From an uncultured Dehalococcoidia bacterium (GTDB lineage: Bacteria > Chloroflexota > Dehalococcoidia > Lucifugimonadales > UBA3495), in NCBI GenBank assembly GCA_951812535.1, contig CATOSK010000006.1, forward strand, positions 124,001-188,000: 64,000 nt of DNA, in the 5' to 3' direction. This document shows, piece by piece, positions 1 through 9,336 of this stretch; the stretch's first letter is position 1; each line of letters starts with the position of its first letter. The notes beneath the pieces were generated by a model, which had not been told where the DNA came from, made no database searches, and was given only the letters and a program-made list of their open reading frames with translations. Both the position numbers and the translations under genes were made by a program.

Positions 1-995
1 TGATTCCAATCTCGGCCATGTCCAGCCAACTGCCATGCTTGGGGGTGTAGTGGACCTCCAGGCGTTCGGCGATGCGCCGTGCTTCGGCAGGTTCGAATTC
101 CTCGTACAGCGAGGACGGATGGTGGGTGTTCAAGTTGTCCATAACCAGCACAATACGGTCCTTGTCAGGGTAGTCCTCATCCACCAGTTGCCTGACCACC
201 CGGGCCCAATCGACCTTGGGCCTCCGGTCCGTCACTTCCACCCGGCGCCACCCTTCCAGGGGAGCGAACAACATGAACAGGTTGCTCACTAACAGGTTGC
301 TCACTCCGTTGCGCGCATATTCGTAATCATAGGAGCCCGCTGCCCCAGGCTGGGGCGGACGCGGTTGGCGCGTCTCCTTCACCTGCTGTTTGCTGGTCTC
401 GTCCAGGCAGACCAGAACTCGTTGTCCGCATACCGGCGCTGGTAAACTTCCAGCACGTCTTCCATGGCGCAGACGAACTCGGCGCTGCCCTGGGGCGGGA
501 TGCACCAGCATTCCTTCAGCCAGGGCTTGAGTTGGTTTTTTTCAGCGTCTGGCGCACCGTTTCATGGCTGATGCTCGCCACTATCCCGCATTCCACCAGC
601 CGGTCCGCCAACAGCTTCAACGTCCAACCGGACCGGCCCTCCGGCGGTTCTCCGCAGGCCAGGGCAATCAGAGCCTGCCCCGTACTGGATACGGGGTGGG
701 CTTCCCCCTGCCCGTCCAGTCGCTTTGGACGACGATTGAGCTGCTGCTTTCGTCCCAGCGCCGCCTCAATCCCTTCCTCCACACAACGCCGGCGCACCCG
801 CTCCACCGTAGCACGGCCAATCTGCAGGACCCGGGCAATGTCCTCATCCTTCATCGCCCCGTCCCCGTGGCCCTCATCACTCAGGAGCAGGATGCGCCCG
901 TGGGTCTGCCTGTAAGCCTCCCCACGGCCACGGGACACCAGTATCTTCAGTTCCTGCCGCTCCTCCACACTCAGCTTCACCCGGTATCTCTTCAT
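1..995 (-). pseudogene. IS630-family transposase, frameshifted and cut by window edge
   Basis: DDE transposase of the IS630/Tc1-mariner group. The N-terminal 159 residues (516-995) form a helix-turn-helix DNA-binding domain. The catalytic half lies at 1-515 in another frame and shows LVCLDETSK (first Asp), LVMDNLNTH (second Asp) and HGSWLDMAEIG (Glu). Two frame changes separate the parts: one at an A7 run near 534-542 and one near 415-425. A 15-bp tandem duplication at 276-305 adds five residues in frame. The A7 site may be a programmed frameshift, but the second break and the duplication argue for decay. The C-terminus lies beyond base 1. Confidence 0.85.
276..305. repeat. 15-bp perfect tandem duplication inside IS630 transposase
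   Basis: The unit aacaggttgctcact occurs twice in a row (276-290 and 291-305). It keeps the reading frame and duplicates the residues VSNL plus one. This is a replication-slippage type change inside the catalytic domain. Confidence 0.9.
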
Positions 996-1092
996 CCCTT
1001 TCCCCTCCTCACACGCCCCACTTTTCTGGCCTCTATTCCTTGCTGCAATACACTTGCTCAGTACTCAATTCAAAAATGTCGGACTACTGGAG

Positions 1093-1209
1093 AGGGCGGT
1101 GAATGCCAACGTATCCGAGCGCAACGCAACGGCCGCGGCCATCAACTGGCGCTTTACCGCCAGGGACGCCAGACGGAAGCTCCACCGCCTCTACCCGTGC
1201 CATTCTTGA
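1093..1209 (+). pseudogene. C-terminal scrap of a second IS630-family transposase
   Basis: An open frame without a start reads INWRFTARDARRKLHRLYP and stops at 1207-1209. This is the usual C-terminal signature of IS630 transposases (NWxFTxxDARxKLxRLYP). It is on the opposite strand to the transposase at 1-995, so at least two IS630 copies have decayed here. Nothing upstream of about 1093 continues the protein. A role in transposition is not possible for this scrap alone. Confidence 0.7.
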
Positions 1210-1598
1210 TTTGACGTAACACTAGTCTCGTCAGGAATGTAGGGAGCGCCGCATTCTACACAGAGGCCCCGGAGCTTGGATCTTTCCCTCCTTTGCTGCA
1301 TCCAGAGGCGTTTTTGGGCTTTGCGCTCCGGTGTCTGGGACCGCTTCAGGTCGTACTCGCGGCGGGTTTCCTTCCTCGCTTCCACCTCTTCCGGTGTCGG
1401 CTGGGCCCGTGGCTTTGAGGTCCTAGGCTGGGGCGCAGCTTGGGAGGTGGCCTTCTTCCGGTTGGTTGGCTTCTGGTTGGCCTTGGGTTTAGCGCCGGTC
1501 TTCCTGCGGGGTGCTGTGGATTTCTTGGTCCTTCCCTGGGGCTTTGGATCCTTGAAGGTGAAGCGGTCGACAAAAATCTGTCTTTTAGGACGGTTCAT
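1191..1598 (-). CDS. Basic hypothetical protein with a CxxC knuckle, probably truncated
   Basis: 135 residues, very rich in Lys, Arg, Gln and Pro, with a C-terminal RGLCVECGAPYIP segment that looks like half of a zinc knuckle. The middle (residues about 75-110) is charged and probably helical. The ATG sits exactly where an IS3 fragment ends (about 1599), so the true N-terminus may have been removed and the start created at the junction. The C-terminus overlaps the IS630 scrap and probably lost a second CxxC pair. No function can be assigned; nucleic-acid binding is a guess from composition. Confidence 0.4.
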   Translation of the reverse strand: MNRPKRQIFVDRFTFKDPKPQGRTKKSTAPRRKTGAKPKANQKPTNRKKATSQAAPQPRTSKPRAQPTPEEVEARKETRREYDLKRSQTPERKAQKRLWMQQRRERSKLRGLCVECGAPYIPDETSVTSNQEWHG

Positions 1599-2027
1599 CC
1601 CGGTCCACCATCTCCCGCCGCCTGGCCGGACTCATGGACCGGACCTCTCCGCCAAGAAATCCCGCTCCACCTTCAGCTGGCCGATCTCCTGGTACAGGCG
1701 GGCAATCAGGGCGGAGTCGTTCCTGGCCTTCTGCTCCTTGCCGTTGCCGAAGACCCCGGAGGCGCCATCCAAAAGTGCCTTCTTCCAGGCCTGAATCTGC
1801 CCGGGATGGACTTCATGCCTGGCGGCCAGTTGGGCCACCGTCTCCTGGCCCTTCAGCGCCTCCAGGCCTGCCCCTGCGAAGGCAGGGGGCCACCTTGGCC
1901 TTGAAGGCCGGGCTGTGCTTCCTGCGTGCTTGCGACATTTCCTGCTCCTTCCGACAGCAACAGCTGTCCTCAGTTTAGGAGCGGGACTCTCACTTCGCCA
2001 CCCGTCCGAAATCCCGGGTCCACCTCA
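1599..2027 (-). mobile_element. Partial IS3-family element: left end plus broken orfA
   Basis: This is a truncated copy of the IS3-type element at 7907-9260. It ends at 2027 with the inverted repeat GGGTCCACCTCA, carries the orfA start (complement of 1935-1933) and breaks off after about 15 codons of orfB. OrfA is put out of frame by a 22-bp insertion around 1867-1889 that contains the hairpin CCCCTGC-GAAG-GCAGGGG (1871-1888). The remaining open stretch (1632-1838) encodes the helix-turn-helix and leucine-zipper part of OrfA. It cannot transpose by itself. Confidence 0.85.
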
Positions 2028-2052
2028 GAGCCAAATGATGGAGGCCACCTCA
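2028..2052. repeat. Second IS3-like terminal repeat directly abutting the first
   Basis: The 25 bases after the IS3 end resemble the other (right) end of the same IS family, finishing in GGCCACCTCA. Two opposite-type ends side by side suggest nested insertion or a deletion between two copies. Confidence 0.5.
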
Positions 2053-2277
2053 GCCTGCTCTGTCCCCGCTCCCGCAAAGTTCAAACATTTACCCGGCAAT
2101 TTCGATCCTGTATACCTGAATACGTGGTTAATTATGTTTGATATATCTGTGAACAACACTTAATATAGGTCTTATTATACGAAAAACGTCATTATTTACT
2201 TTAATTCGTACCGGGAAACCTAAATATAGAACGGAATTACATTATTGAACGGATAAATATAACGTTTAAGTATTATA
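2053..2277. other. AT-rich intergenic stretch, no gene seen
   Basis: From about 2090 to 2310 the sequence is far richer in A+T than anything else nearby and has no plausible open frame. It lies directly upstream of the ABC transporter promoter and could hold regulatory sites or mark a junction with foreign DNA. Confidence 0.6.
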
Positions 2278-2308
2278 TTGACGTATTTCTTATCGTATTT
2301 GTTATAAT
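2278..2308 (+). promoter_or_regulatory. Sigma70-type promoter of the ABC transporter operon
   Basis: TTGACG (2278-2283) and TATAAT (2303-2308) are separated by 19 bases. Both hexamers are near consensus and point at the gene starting 135 bases downstream. Confidence 0.65.
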
Positions 2309-2442
2309 AATGGCCACGCACTGTAGCGGTCTAGCCGCCGTTCGCTAGGGGTCCGCCGTCGCTGTTTCGGCTTAGAGGAAAGCTTAGCCAATGGTCAGGG
2401 ACTACGGCCATCTCCACACAACACTCATGAGGAGGCTCGTTG

Positions 2443-4242
2443 ATGCGGTATTTGAGAACGCTCAAACTGGGTTCGGCCTTGGTAATGGCACTGCTGCTCG
2501 GGGTAGCTTGTGGGGCATCCGCCCCAGCGGAAGAACCGGCCGCTCCATCCACCTCCGGTTCCAGTTCCGCCTCCGCACCCAACACTGGTTCGGGAACAGG
2601 ATCTACGGACGCTTCCACTAGCAGCTCCGGCACATCCTCCGGAAGTGCCGCCCCGACCGCCGTTCCCCAAGCCGAGGCACAATCTTCCCCTGCAATGATG
2701 GAAGTCAACCCAGGAAAATTAACCATCATGGTGGGAGACTTGGGTAACGAGCGGTTTGACCAAACATTCGTGGGTGGAACACCAGGATTTGGCAACTATG
2801 GGTCGATCGTCCATGCGACCCTCATAACTAGTTCGGAGGCAAGAGGTGTGATCCCCGGCATAGCCACCGAGTGGAGCTTGTCCGATGATGGCCTAGCTTG
2901 GACCTTTACCATCAGAGAAGGAGTGAAGTTCCATGACGGGTCTGAGCTAACAGCAGAGGACGTGCGGTGGACACTTGATCATAGTTTTGGTCATCAAGCT
3001 CCGGAGTACTCCGTCAGTACCACAGCGGCAAGGATAGCTGGCGATCTAAAGAGCATTGAGTTGAGCGGGCCGAACCAAGTAGTGGTGGCTACGACACAGA
3101 TTCGGTTGGATATTCCTCAACAAGTTGCGGACAATGATCCCGGATATTTTCCTCCCATGCCCAAGAGGGACAAACTGCACGACCCCGAGGTAGAAGCGGA
3201 ATATGACCTGAACCCGATTGGGGCCGGGTTCATGAGCCTGGCAAGCCACAATAAGGCTTCCAAGATGGGGTTTGAGCGCTTCGATGATTTCTACTACCAG
3301 CCCCAAAATGGATTACCCGAAGATAAGCGGGTGAGATTCCAATCGTTGGACATGTTCCTGGTACCCGAGGAGGCCACGAGAGTGGCGGCAATCCGGTCTG
3401 GGGAGGCAGATATCGCCCCGGTCAGCATGCAGAGCAAGAAGGCGGTGGAGGATGGTGGCGGTCGCTTGGTGTTCGCCAGTGAGGCTGTGATTTCGCAACC
3501 CGGCCTGCAGGGTTGCTGGGAACCTCAGTACCCCTGCCACGACATCCGCGTACGGCAGGCCCTAGACTTAGCCATCGACAAGAAGTTGATACAGAAAACG
3601 CTCTACGGGGGTCCTGAAGTCTTCGAGGTAAAGGGGTGGAAGACTGTCAGTCCCAGCACAATTGGGTACACCCCCGAACTGGACCCTTGGCCCGCCGACC
3701 CAGACAGAGCCCGGCAGTTGCTGGCGGATGCCGGCTATCCCGGTGGTGAAGGTTTCGGCGAGTTCGTTATCAATGTCCGTCAGGGCACCGCACTTCCGCT
3801 TATGATCGAGACTGCCCAACTAGTTGCCGACATGTGGCAGAAGGAGCTGGGCTTGGACGTGGACGTGAGGGTGCTCGAAAGCCAAGACAGCAAGAGAAGG
3901 AGGTACGCTGGTGAACTGGCTGGACAGGTCTACTGGGAGGAAAACGATACTCGGGTAGATGCTTCATCTCAAGCCAATTCATACGGCGACCCTGAGAACA
4001 AAAGCCGGTGGCATGGGGACCCGGAACTCCACCGCATGGGCCGGGAAGCTTTTCTAATGCTTGACCCTGAAAAACGAGAGGAAGCCCTTACAAAATTGTA
4101 CCAACGCTACCGGGAAGAAAGTTATCACCTGGGTATCGGGTATGCTAATACTCCTTGGGCAGTGGGACCGCGTGTCGTGTCTTGGGAGCCCTATCCACTG
4201 ACATTGTTTCCATCTGCTCTTCACAAGGTAACCCTCAAGTAA
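2443..4242 (+). CDS. ABC transporter substrate-binding lipoprotein (SBP_bac_5)
   Basis: Extracytoplasmic solute receptor of the peptide/nickel/oligopeptide class. A signal peptide with lipobox LLLGVAC (Cys about 23) is followed by a Ser/Thr/Ala/Pro-rich linker to about residue 85, then the long SBP_bac_5 fold, about 599 residues in all. ATG 2443 is preferred over the TTG at 2440 because GGAGG (2431-2435) lies seven bases before it. Two permease genes follow on the same strand. The substrate cannot be read from sequence; peptides or related small molecules are the family norm. Confidence 0.9.
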   Translation: MRYLRTLKLGSALVMALLLGVACGASAPAEEPAAPSTSGSSSASAPNTGSGTGSTDASTSSSGTSSGSAAPTAVPQAEAQSSPAMMEVNPGKLTIMVGDLGNERFDQTFVGGTPGFGNYGSIVHATLITSSEARGVIPGIATEWSLSDDGLAWTFTIREGVKFHDGSELTAEDVRWTLDHSFGHQAPEYSVSTTAARIAGDLKSIELSGPNQVVVATTQIRLDIPQQVADNDPGYFPPMPKRDKLHDPEVEAEYDLNPIGAGFMSLASHNKASKMGFERFDDFYYQPQNGLPEDKRVRFQSLDMFLVPEEATRVAAIRSGEADIAPVSMQSKKAVEDGGGRLVFASEAVISQPGLQGCWEPQYPCHDIRVRQALDLAIDKKLIQKTLYGGPEVFEVKGWKTVSPSTIGYTPELDPWPADPDRARQLLADAGYPGGEGFGEFVINVRQGTALPLMIETAQLVADMWQKELGLDVDVRVLESQDSKRRRYAGELAGQVYWEENDTRVDASSQANSYGDPENKSRWHGDPELHRMGREAFLMLDPEKREEALTKLYQRYREESYHLGIGYANTPWAVGPRVVSWEPYPLTLFPSALHKVTLK

Positions 4243-4373
4243 TACCCGTCCAGTTGGGCAGTTCGGCCTCTCGCTCTCGTTTGATAGGGTTTCTATATTG
4301 AGCCTCATATCCCGTCACACTGGTGGATGCCGGGGTTGGGGCTCAAGCGGAAGGGAACTCCTGGAGAAGGTCA

Positions 4374-5291
4374 ATGCAACGGTTCATCTTTGTAAGAGTT
4401 TTTCAAGGAGTGATCACCCTGCTGATCCTCAGCCTTGCGGTGTTCCTTAGCGTTCACCTGACCGGGGATCCGGCTCTTTACCTGCTGGGCCCCGATGACA
4501 CACAAAAGGACTATGAACAACTGAAGAAAAACATGGGCTTGGACCGGCCCCTAGCGTTGCAGTATGCGAGCTTCTTGGGGGACATCGTCCGGGCAGATTT
4601 TGGCGTTTCTCAACTCCGTGGTCAACCGGCACGACAATTACTCATCGAGCGCTTTCCCGCCACGTTGCAACTGGCCGGAGCAGCCTTCGTCCTTACTGTT
4701 GTCGTGGGTATACCTCTGGGCATTTTATCGGCGGTAAAACGGGATTCTATATTCGATCAAATCGGCAAGTTCTTTGCCGTGGCCGGCATCGCGGCGCCCA
4801 GCTTCTGGATAGCTATCATGCTCATCCTGTTGTTTGGCGGCATACTGGGGTGGTTGCCCACCTTTGGAGCGGGGGGCATTGACCATTTCATTCTGCCCGC
4901 TTTCGTGCTGTCCTGGCACAGCATGGCAGGAGTCGTGCGCCTGGCGCGGTCTAGCATGCTAGAGGTGCTGGACAGCGAATACGTCAAGTTCGCCCGAATC
5001 AAGGGGCTCTCGGAAAAGTTAGTGATCTACAAGCACGCCCTGAAAAACGGGGTCATTCCAGTGATGACCTTTTCCGGCTTGACCTTGGCGGGCCTGCTCA
5101 ACGGCTCGGTAGTAGTGGAGGTGGTCTTTGCCTGGCCGGGTATCGGGCGCCTGATGCTCCAAGGTATCAGTACCCGGGATTTCCCCATCGTCCAGGCCAC
5201 GGTGCTGACTGCTGGTGCATTTTACATTGCCACTTCGATAATAGTGGATATCCTATACGCATACGTCAACCCCAGAATCCGATACGATTAG
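4374..5291 (+). CDS. ABC transporter permease, DppB/OppB type
   Basis: Inner-membrane channel subunit, 305 residues with about six hydrophobic helices. The EAA loop region (SEYVKFARIKGLSEKLVIYK) that docks the ATPase is clear. ATG 4374 is chosen because GGAGAAGG directly precedes it; an upstream in-frame ATG at 4323 would add a non-hydrophobic leader. It is second in the operon, 131 bases after the binding protein. The family pairs with a DppC-type permease, which follows 13 bases later. Confidence 0.9.
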   Translation: MQRFIFVRVFQGVITLLILSLAVFLSVHLTGDPALYLLGPDDTQKDYEQLKKNMGLDRPLALQYASFLGDIVRADFGVSQLRGQPARQLLIERFPATLQLAGAAFVLTVVVGIPLGILSAVKRDSIFDQIGKFFAVAGIAAPSFWIAIMLILLFGGILGWLPTFGAGGIDHFILPAFVLSWHSMAGVVRLARSSMLEVLDSEYVKFARIKGLSEKLVIYKHALKNGVIPVMTFSGLTLAGLLNGSVVVEVVFAWPGIGRLMLQGISTRDFPIVQATVLTAGAFYIATSIIVDILYAYVNPRIRYD

Positions 5292-5304
5292 CCGGGGAGT
5301 TTTT

Positions 5305-6186
5305 GTGGCATCTTCACTGAACGTAGCTACCAGTAGGATTGACCGATTCCTCGCAATACCCAGGTGGGCCATGCGGGCCCACCTGCCCTGGTTTCCTGTG
5401 GCAATCATGGCCATCGTGCTGGTCTGTGCCGCCTTTGCGCCTCTCGTAGCTCCCCACAGCCCCACCGAAATAAGCATGCTGGATGCCAAGCTCGCTCCCG
5501 GTGAGAATCTGCGTTACCCCTTAGGCACAGACATCATGGGACGTGACATGGGGAGCCGCCTCATCTACGGCGCCCGCACCGCTCTGTTCATCAGCTTGAT
5601 AGCTCTGGGCACAGGGGCTTTCGTGGGCACAGTGCTGGGATTGGTCGCCGGTTTCCGGGCAGGGTGGGTCGACATATTGATAATGCGCGCCGCCGATGCG
5701 GCCCTGGGCTTCCCGACGATTCTAGTGGCGATGATCATCGTCACCATTTTGGGGGCGGGAATCGGAAACATCATCCTTGCGGTTGCGCTGACCGTTTGGG
5801 CCAGGTTCGCCCGAATGATACGGGGCGACGTTCTGGCCATAAAGGAGTTGGACTTCGTCACCTTCGCCCGAATAGCCGGGTTGTCAGTGCCTTTGATAAT
5901 TTCCCGACACATCTTCCCCAACACGATCAACACCCTGATGGTTATTACCAGCCTGCAAATCGGTCAGGTAATCTTGCTGGAAGCATCATTGAGCTTCCTG
6001 GGGTTGGGGTTGCCTCCCGGTGATCCCGCCTGGGGGATCATGGTTTCAGAGGGGCGGTCGGTTATCTTGGACGTATGGTGGCTGGCACTGCTGCCAGGCC
6101 TGGCTATAACGGCAGTAGTCCTAGCCTTCAACTTCTTCGGCGACTGGCTGCGTGATACCCTCGACCCGAAGCTGCGCAGGATATAG
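5305..6186 (+). CDS. ABC transporter permease, DppC/OppC type
   Basis: Second channel subunit, 293 residues, with an N-terminal cytoplasmic stretch, the OppC-type N domain and five to six hydrophobic helices. The EAA loop reads ELDFVTFARIAGLSVPLIIS. The start is GTG 5305 with GGGGAG six bases upstream. It forms a heterodimer with the DppB-type protein. No OppD/OppF ATPase gene follows; the downstream DNA is IS debris, so the ATPases were either lost or are encoded elsewhere. Confidence 0.9.
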   Translation: MASSLNVATSRIDRFLAIPRWAMRAHLPWFPVAIMAIVLVCAAFAPLVAPHSPTEISMLDAKLAPGENLRYPLGTDIMGRDMGSRLIYGARTALFISLIALGTGAFVGTVLGLVAGFRAGWVDILIMRAADAALGFPTILVAMIIVTILGAGIGNIILAVALTVWARFARMIRGDVLAIKELDFVTFARIAGLSVPLIISRHIFPNTINTLMVITSLQIGQVILLEASLSFLGLGLPPGDPAWGIMVSEGRSVILDVWWLALLPGLAITAVVLAFNFFGDWLRDTLDPKLRRI

Positions 6187-6215
6187 GCCTGCATCTCGTA
6201 CCTGTGGGACTCTCC

Positions 6216-6422
6216 TCAAGTTGACTCCCGCAGGAACCCCATCACCCGGCTCATGGTGCTCTGGGCGGGGCTGTCCATCATTCGCTGGTCCGCCTTGGCC
6301 ACGGAACCGCCCACTTGGGCGTTCCCTGTCGCAGTGACCACAGTCACCCCGTCCGTTTCTTCCAGCATCACCATCGCGTCGCTGTTGGCGAATCCCAGTC
6401 GACCGCTGCCTTCCATCCGCAT
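6216..6422 (-). pseudogene. coxG: C-terminal fragment of a CoxG/SRPBCC-family protein
   Basis: 68 residues matching the end of the carbon monoxide dehydrogenase subunit G family: a beta-strand pair followed by AQVGGSVAKADQRMMD and a short amphipathic helix. CoxG proteins are about 150-200 residues, so the N-terminal half is missing. The break coincides with the IS1380 remnant that begins near 6475. A role in CO dehydrogenase recruitment is only the family role and is not expected for this fragment. Confidence 0.6.
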
Positions 6423-6474
6423 ACGGTAGGAACGGGGCGGGTCCTGGTCCAGCGGGGATACCCTGGCATCTTAG

Positions 6475-7235
6475 CCCGAATCCATCGAAGGAGTGGGGGT
6501 CAAGGGTGTGCTGAGAGCGTGAAAGGGTGCCCCTCTGAATCTGGGATAATGGTTTTGAAACAAGAAACCGACCCCAGAGAAGGAGCACCTTTTGGATGCT
6601 ACCACGCAACCACCCCGATCGCATCCACGTCGCCTTTGACGACCACCGCCTGGTGGCCAATGCTGGGCTGCTGCTACCCGCCACCCTGGCCCGCCGCTTG
6701 GGTCTGAGTGAACTGGTTGACCGGCACCTCGACTTGGGCGATGCCCTTGGGCGGGCCAACGTCGGCGACAAGCTGATGACGCTGGTGGCCTCCGCCCTGG
6801 CTGGGGGCGACTGCATCGACGACGCTGACGCGTTCCGCGCTGGCGGGACCGAGCAGGTGTTGGGCTGTACGGTCAAGGCGCCGCCCACTTTGGGCACCTC
6901 CTTGCGTAGCTTCAAACGGGGGCACGTGCGCCAGTTGGACCGGGCGAGCCGGGAATTGGTGGCACAAGCCTGGGCCGCCGGGGCCGGACCCAGGGATGCG
7001 CCCCTGACCATCGGCCTGGACTCCACCATCTTCGAGACCCACGGTCTGGCCAATGAGGGATCCCGCCGCCCTGGCTGCACCCTTGGCATGGCAATCACCC
7101 GCTGCTACCCGTGGTCGCAAGGGAGGTGCTGATGGCCCGCCTGAGTCAGGGACGAGCCAACACGTCGCGAGGCACGGGCCAGTTCCTGCGTGAAACCATC
7201 AGCCGCGTGCGATATACCGGAGCCACCGACCTATC
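6475..7235 (+). mobile_element. IS1380-family element, 5' portion only
   Basis: The left terminal region (about 6475-6600) and the N-terminal 178 codons of the transposase (6596-7132) are present. They are closely related to the longer copy at 47.1-48.8 kb. The frame breaks near 7085-7115, continues as VLMARLSQGRANTSRG, then stops matching at about 7235. The catalytic C-terminal half and right end are missing. The left end carries the conserved hairpin with GGGATAATGGTTTTG and GGAGCACC blocks seen in the other copies. Confidence 0.85.
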
Positions 7236-7282
7236 CACTGCATCGCTTTCAATCATTTTGTTGATTTTGCTCCTGCGTCAGC

Positions 7283-7906
7283 CTACATCTGCAAAACCTC
7301 TGGTGACGCACCATACTCGAGCGCATGGTCCATGGGTGTTTCTCCGAAATTATCCTTCGCGTTAACGTCCGCGCCCGCGTCGATCAATATGCGTACAGCC
7401 TCCGGTCGACCGTTATAAAGCGCCTGACGAAGCGGCGTAAATTCACCGAACTTCGTTTTAGGGTTGACGTACGCACCCGCGTCGATCAACATGCGTACAG
7501 CCTCGACCGAACCACCACCATCACGTGGGAGCGCAATAAAGATCGGCTTGGCAAAAACTCCGCTACTCGCGTTAACGTCCGCTCCTTCATCGATCAATAT
7601 GCGTACAGCCTCGGACGAGCCGTGGAACAACGCGTAATGAAGTGGAGTTATTCCATCCGACTCCCGCGCGTTGACGTCTGCGCCCGCGTCAATCAACGTG
7701 GATAGAGCCTCGGACGACCCACCATTAACGGCAACCAACAGAGGCGTATTTTCATTCGAGTCTCTCGCGTTGACATCCGCCCCCGCTTTGATCAGCGTCC
7801 GTACAGCCTCGACCTCACCATCATGACTCGCGTAATGCAGAAGTGTTCGGCCCCCAGTGTCTCTTGCATCAACGCCCGCCCCCTTCTCCGTCAATTCCGG
7901 TAAGGT
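7283..7906 (-). pseudogene. Ankyrin-repeat protein, N-terminus removed by IS insertion
   Basis: About 205 residues containing five to six ankyrin repeats of 33 residues (pattern GRTLLHYA...LIKAGADVNARD). Ankyrin proteins mediate protein-protein contacts. The frame stays open right up to the IS boundary at 7906/7907 (reading LPELTEKGAG), so the beginning of the gene lies beyond the IS or is lost. The repeats are also similar at the DNA level, for example the block atgcgtacagcctc recurring about every 99 bases. No signal peptide remains visible. Confidence 0.8.
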
Positions 7907-7995
7907 TGAGGTGGACCCGGGATTTCGGACAGGTGGCGAAGTGAGAGTCCCGCTCCTGAACTGAGGGCAGCTGTCGCTGTCGGAAGGAGCAGGAA

Positions 7996-8281
7996 ATGTC
8001 GCAAGGACGCAGGAAGCACAGCCCGGCTTTCAAGGCCAAGGTGGCCCTGGAGGCGCTGAAGGGCCAGGAGACGGTGGCCCAACTGGCCGCCAGGTACGAA
8101 GTCCATCCCGGGCCAGATTCAGGCTTGGAAGAAGGCTCTTACGGAGGGCGCCTCGGGCGTCTTCGGCAACGGCAAGGACCAGAAGGCCAGGAACGACGCC
8201 GCCCTGATCGCCCGCCTGTACCAGGAGATCGGCCAGCTGAAGGTGGAGCGGGATTTCTTGGCGGAGAGGTCCGGTCCATGA
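7996..8281 (+). pseudogene. IS3 orfA, shifted by one inserted base
   Basis: The DNA-binding regulator half of the IS3 transposase: N-terminal helix-turn-helix (RRKHSPAFKAKVALEALKGQ), then a leucine-zipper region (ARLYQEIGQLKVERDFLAE). A one-base insertion near 8112, judged against the copy at 1599-2027, throws the reading frame into the orfB frame. The native stop TGA (8279-8281) overlaps the orfB ATG as ATGA, the usual arrangement for translational coupling or frameshifting in this family. Confidence 0.8.
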
Positions 8282-9246
8282 GTCCGGCCAGGCGGCGGAA
8301 GATGGTGGACCGGGAGCACCCATCCCTGTCCCTGGTGCGGCAGTGCGCGCTGCTGGGGGTCAGCCGTTCCAGCATCTACTACCGGCCCCGGGCTGCCTCG
8401 GAAGAGGACCTGTCCCTGATGGGCGAGATCGATCGGCAGTACCTGGACACGCCCTTCTACGGGTCCAGGCGGATGAAGGCTTGGCTGGAGCGGCGTGGGA
8501 TGGGGGTGAGCCGGAAGCGGGTGCAGCGGCTGATGCGCGCCATGGGGCTGCGGGCCATCTACCGGCGGCCCAGCACCAGCCGCCGGTCGCCGGAGCACCA
8601 GGTCTATCCCTACCTGCTGCGGAATGTCAGGATCACCGAGCCCAACCAGGTGTGGGCCGCGGACATCACCTACCTGCCCATGGCCCGCGGGTTCCTCTAC
8701 CTGGTGGCGGTCATGGACTGGCACAGCCGGTACGTGCTGACCTGGCGGCTGTCCAACACCCCCCGATCGGGGTCGGGGGCAGGCTCTGGAGGTCGGCTTC
8801 TGCACCGAGGCGCTGGAGGAGGCTCTGAGCCAGGGCCGCCGGAGGTGTTCAACACTGATCAGGGGAGCCAGTTCACCAGCCTGGAGTTCACCCAGGTCCT
8901 CAAGGAGCGAGGGGTGAGGATCAGCATGGACGGGAAGGGTCGGTACCAGGACAACATCTTCGTGGAGCGACTGTGGCGGACGGTGAAGTATGAGGAGGTG
9001 TACCTGAAAGCCTACGCCAGCGTCCTGGAGGCCCAGCGGGGGCTGGCAGACTACTTCCGGTTCTACAACCGGCTCAGGCCCCACCAGGCCCTGGGCTACC
9101 GGACTCCGGCCGAGGTCTTCCATGGGGACCACGGTGTGGTAGAAGGGGACTCTAATGAAAGGAGGTGTTCACCGGAACAGGGAACCGAATCACTGGCAGG
9201 AGAGCCGGGATTCTCACTTAACTCGGCCCTGATTCTGTCCAACTGA
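8278..9246 (+). pseudogene. IS3 orfB transposase with a hairpin insertion
   Basis: DDE integrase-type transposase (rve core). It has the HTH_21 region, WAADITYLPM (first Asp), VFNTDQGSQFTS (second Asp) and DNIFVERLWRTVKYEEVY (Glu). About 25 extra bases at about 8757-8785, including the palindrome CCCCGATCGGGG (8761-8772), replace the normal SNT-LEVGF stretch. A one-base deletion near 8845 restores frame, so about 20 residues between the first and second Asp are wrong. It probably encodes a defective protein. Confidence 0.85.
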
Positions 9247-9336
9247 TGGGGTCCACCTCATGCGGGAGAAGCGGACAGACATGACGAGGCGACTGATCCT
9301 ATGAACTTCTAGCTAACGCACAGACTGCCCAACGAC

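Larger units (their letters stand above)
7907..9260 (+). mobile_element. Near-complete IS3-family insertion sequence (1,354 bp)
   Basis: Bounded by TGAGGTGGACCC at 7907-7918 and its inverse GGGTCCACCTCA at 9249-9260. It contains the orfA and orfB genes. The flanks (ggt before, tgc after) do not match, so no target duplication is visible. It interrupts the ankyrin gene. Several indels make it probably inactive in its present form. Confidence 0.9.

Noticed and set aside
83-95. ggttcgaattcc as a possible tRNA T-arm
   Set aside because: It lies within the IS630 transposase coding sequence and no acceptor or anticodon arm can be folded around it.
8119-9132. A 337-codon open frame on the minus strand across the IS3 element
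   Set aside because: It is antisense to the clear transposase frame, Pro/Gly/His-rich, and typical of shadow frames in GC-rich coding DNA.
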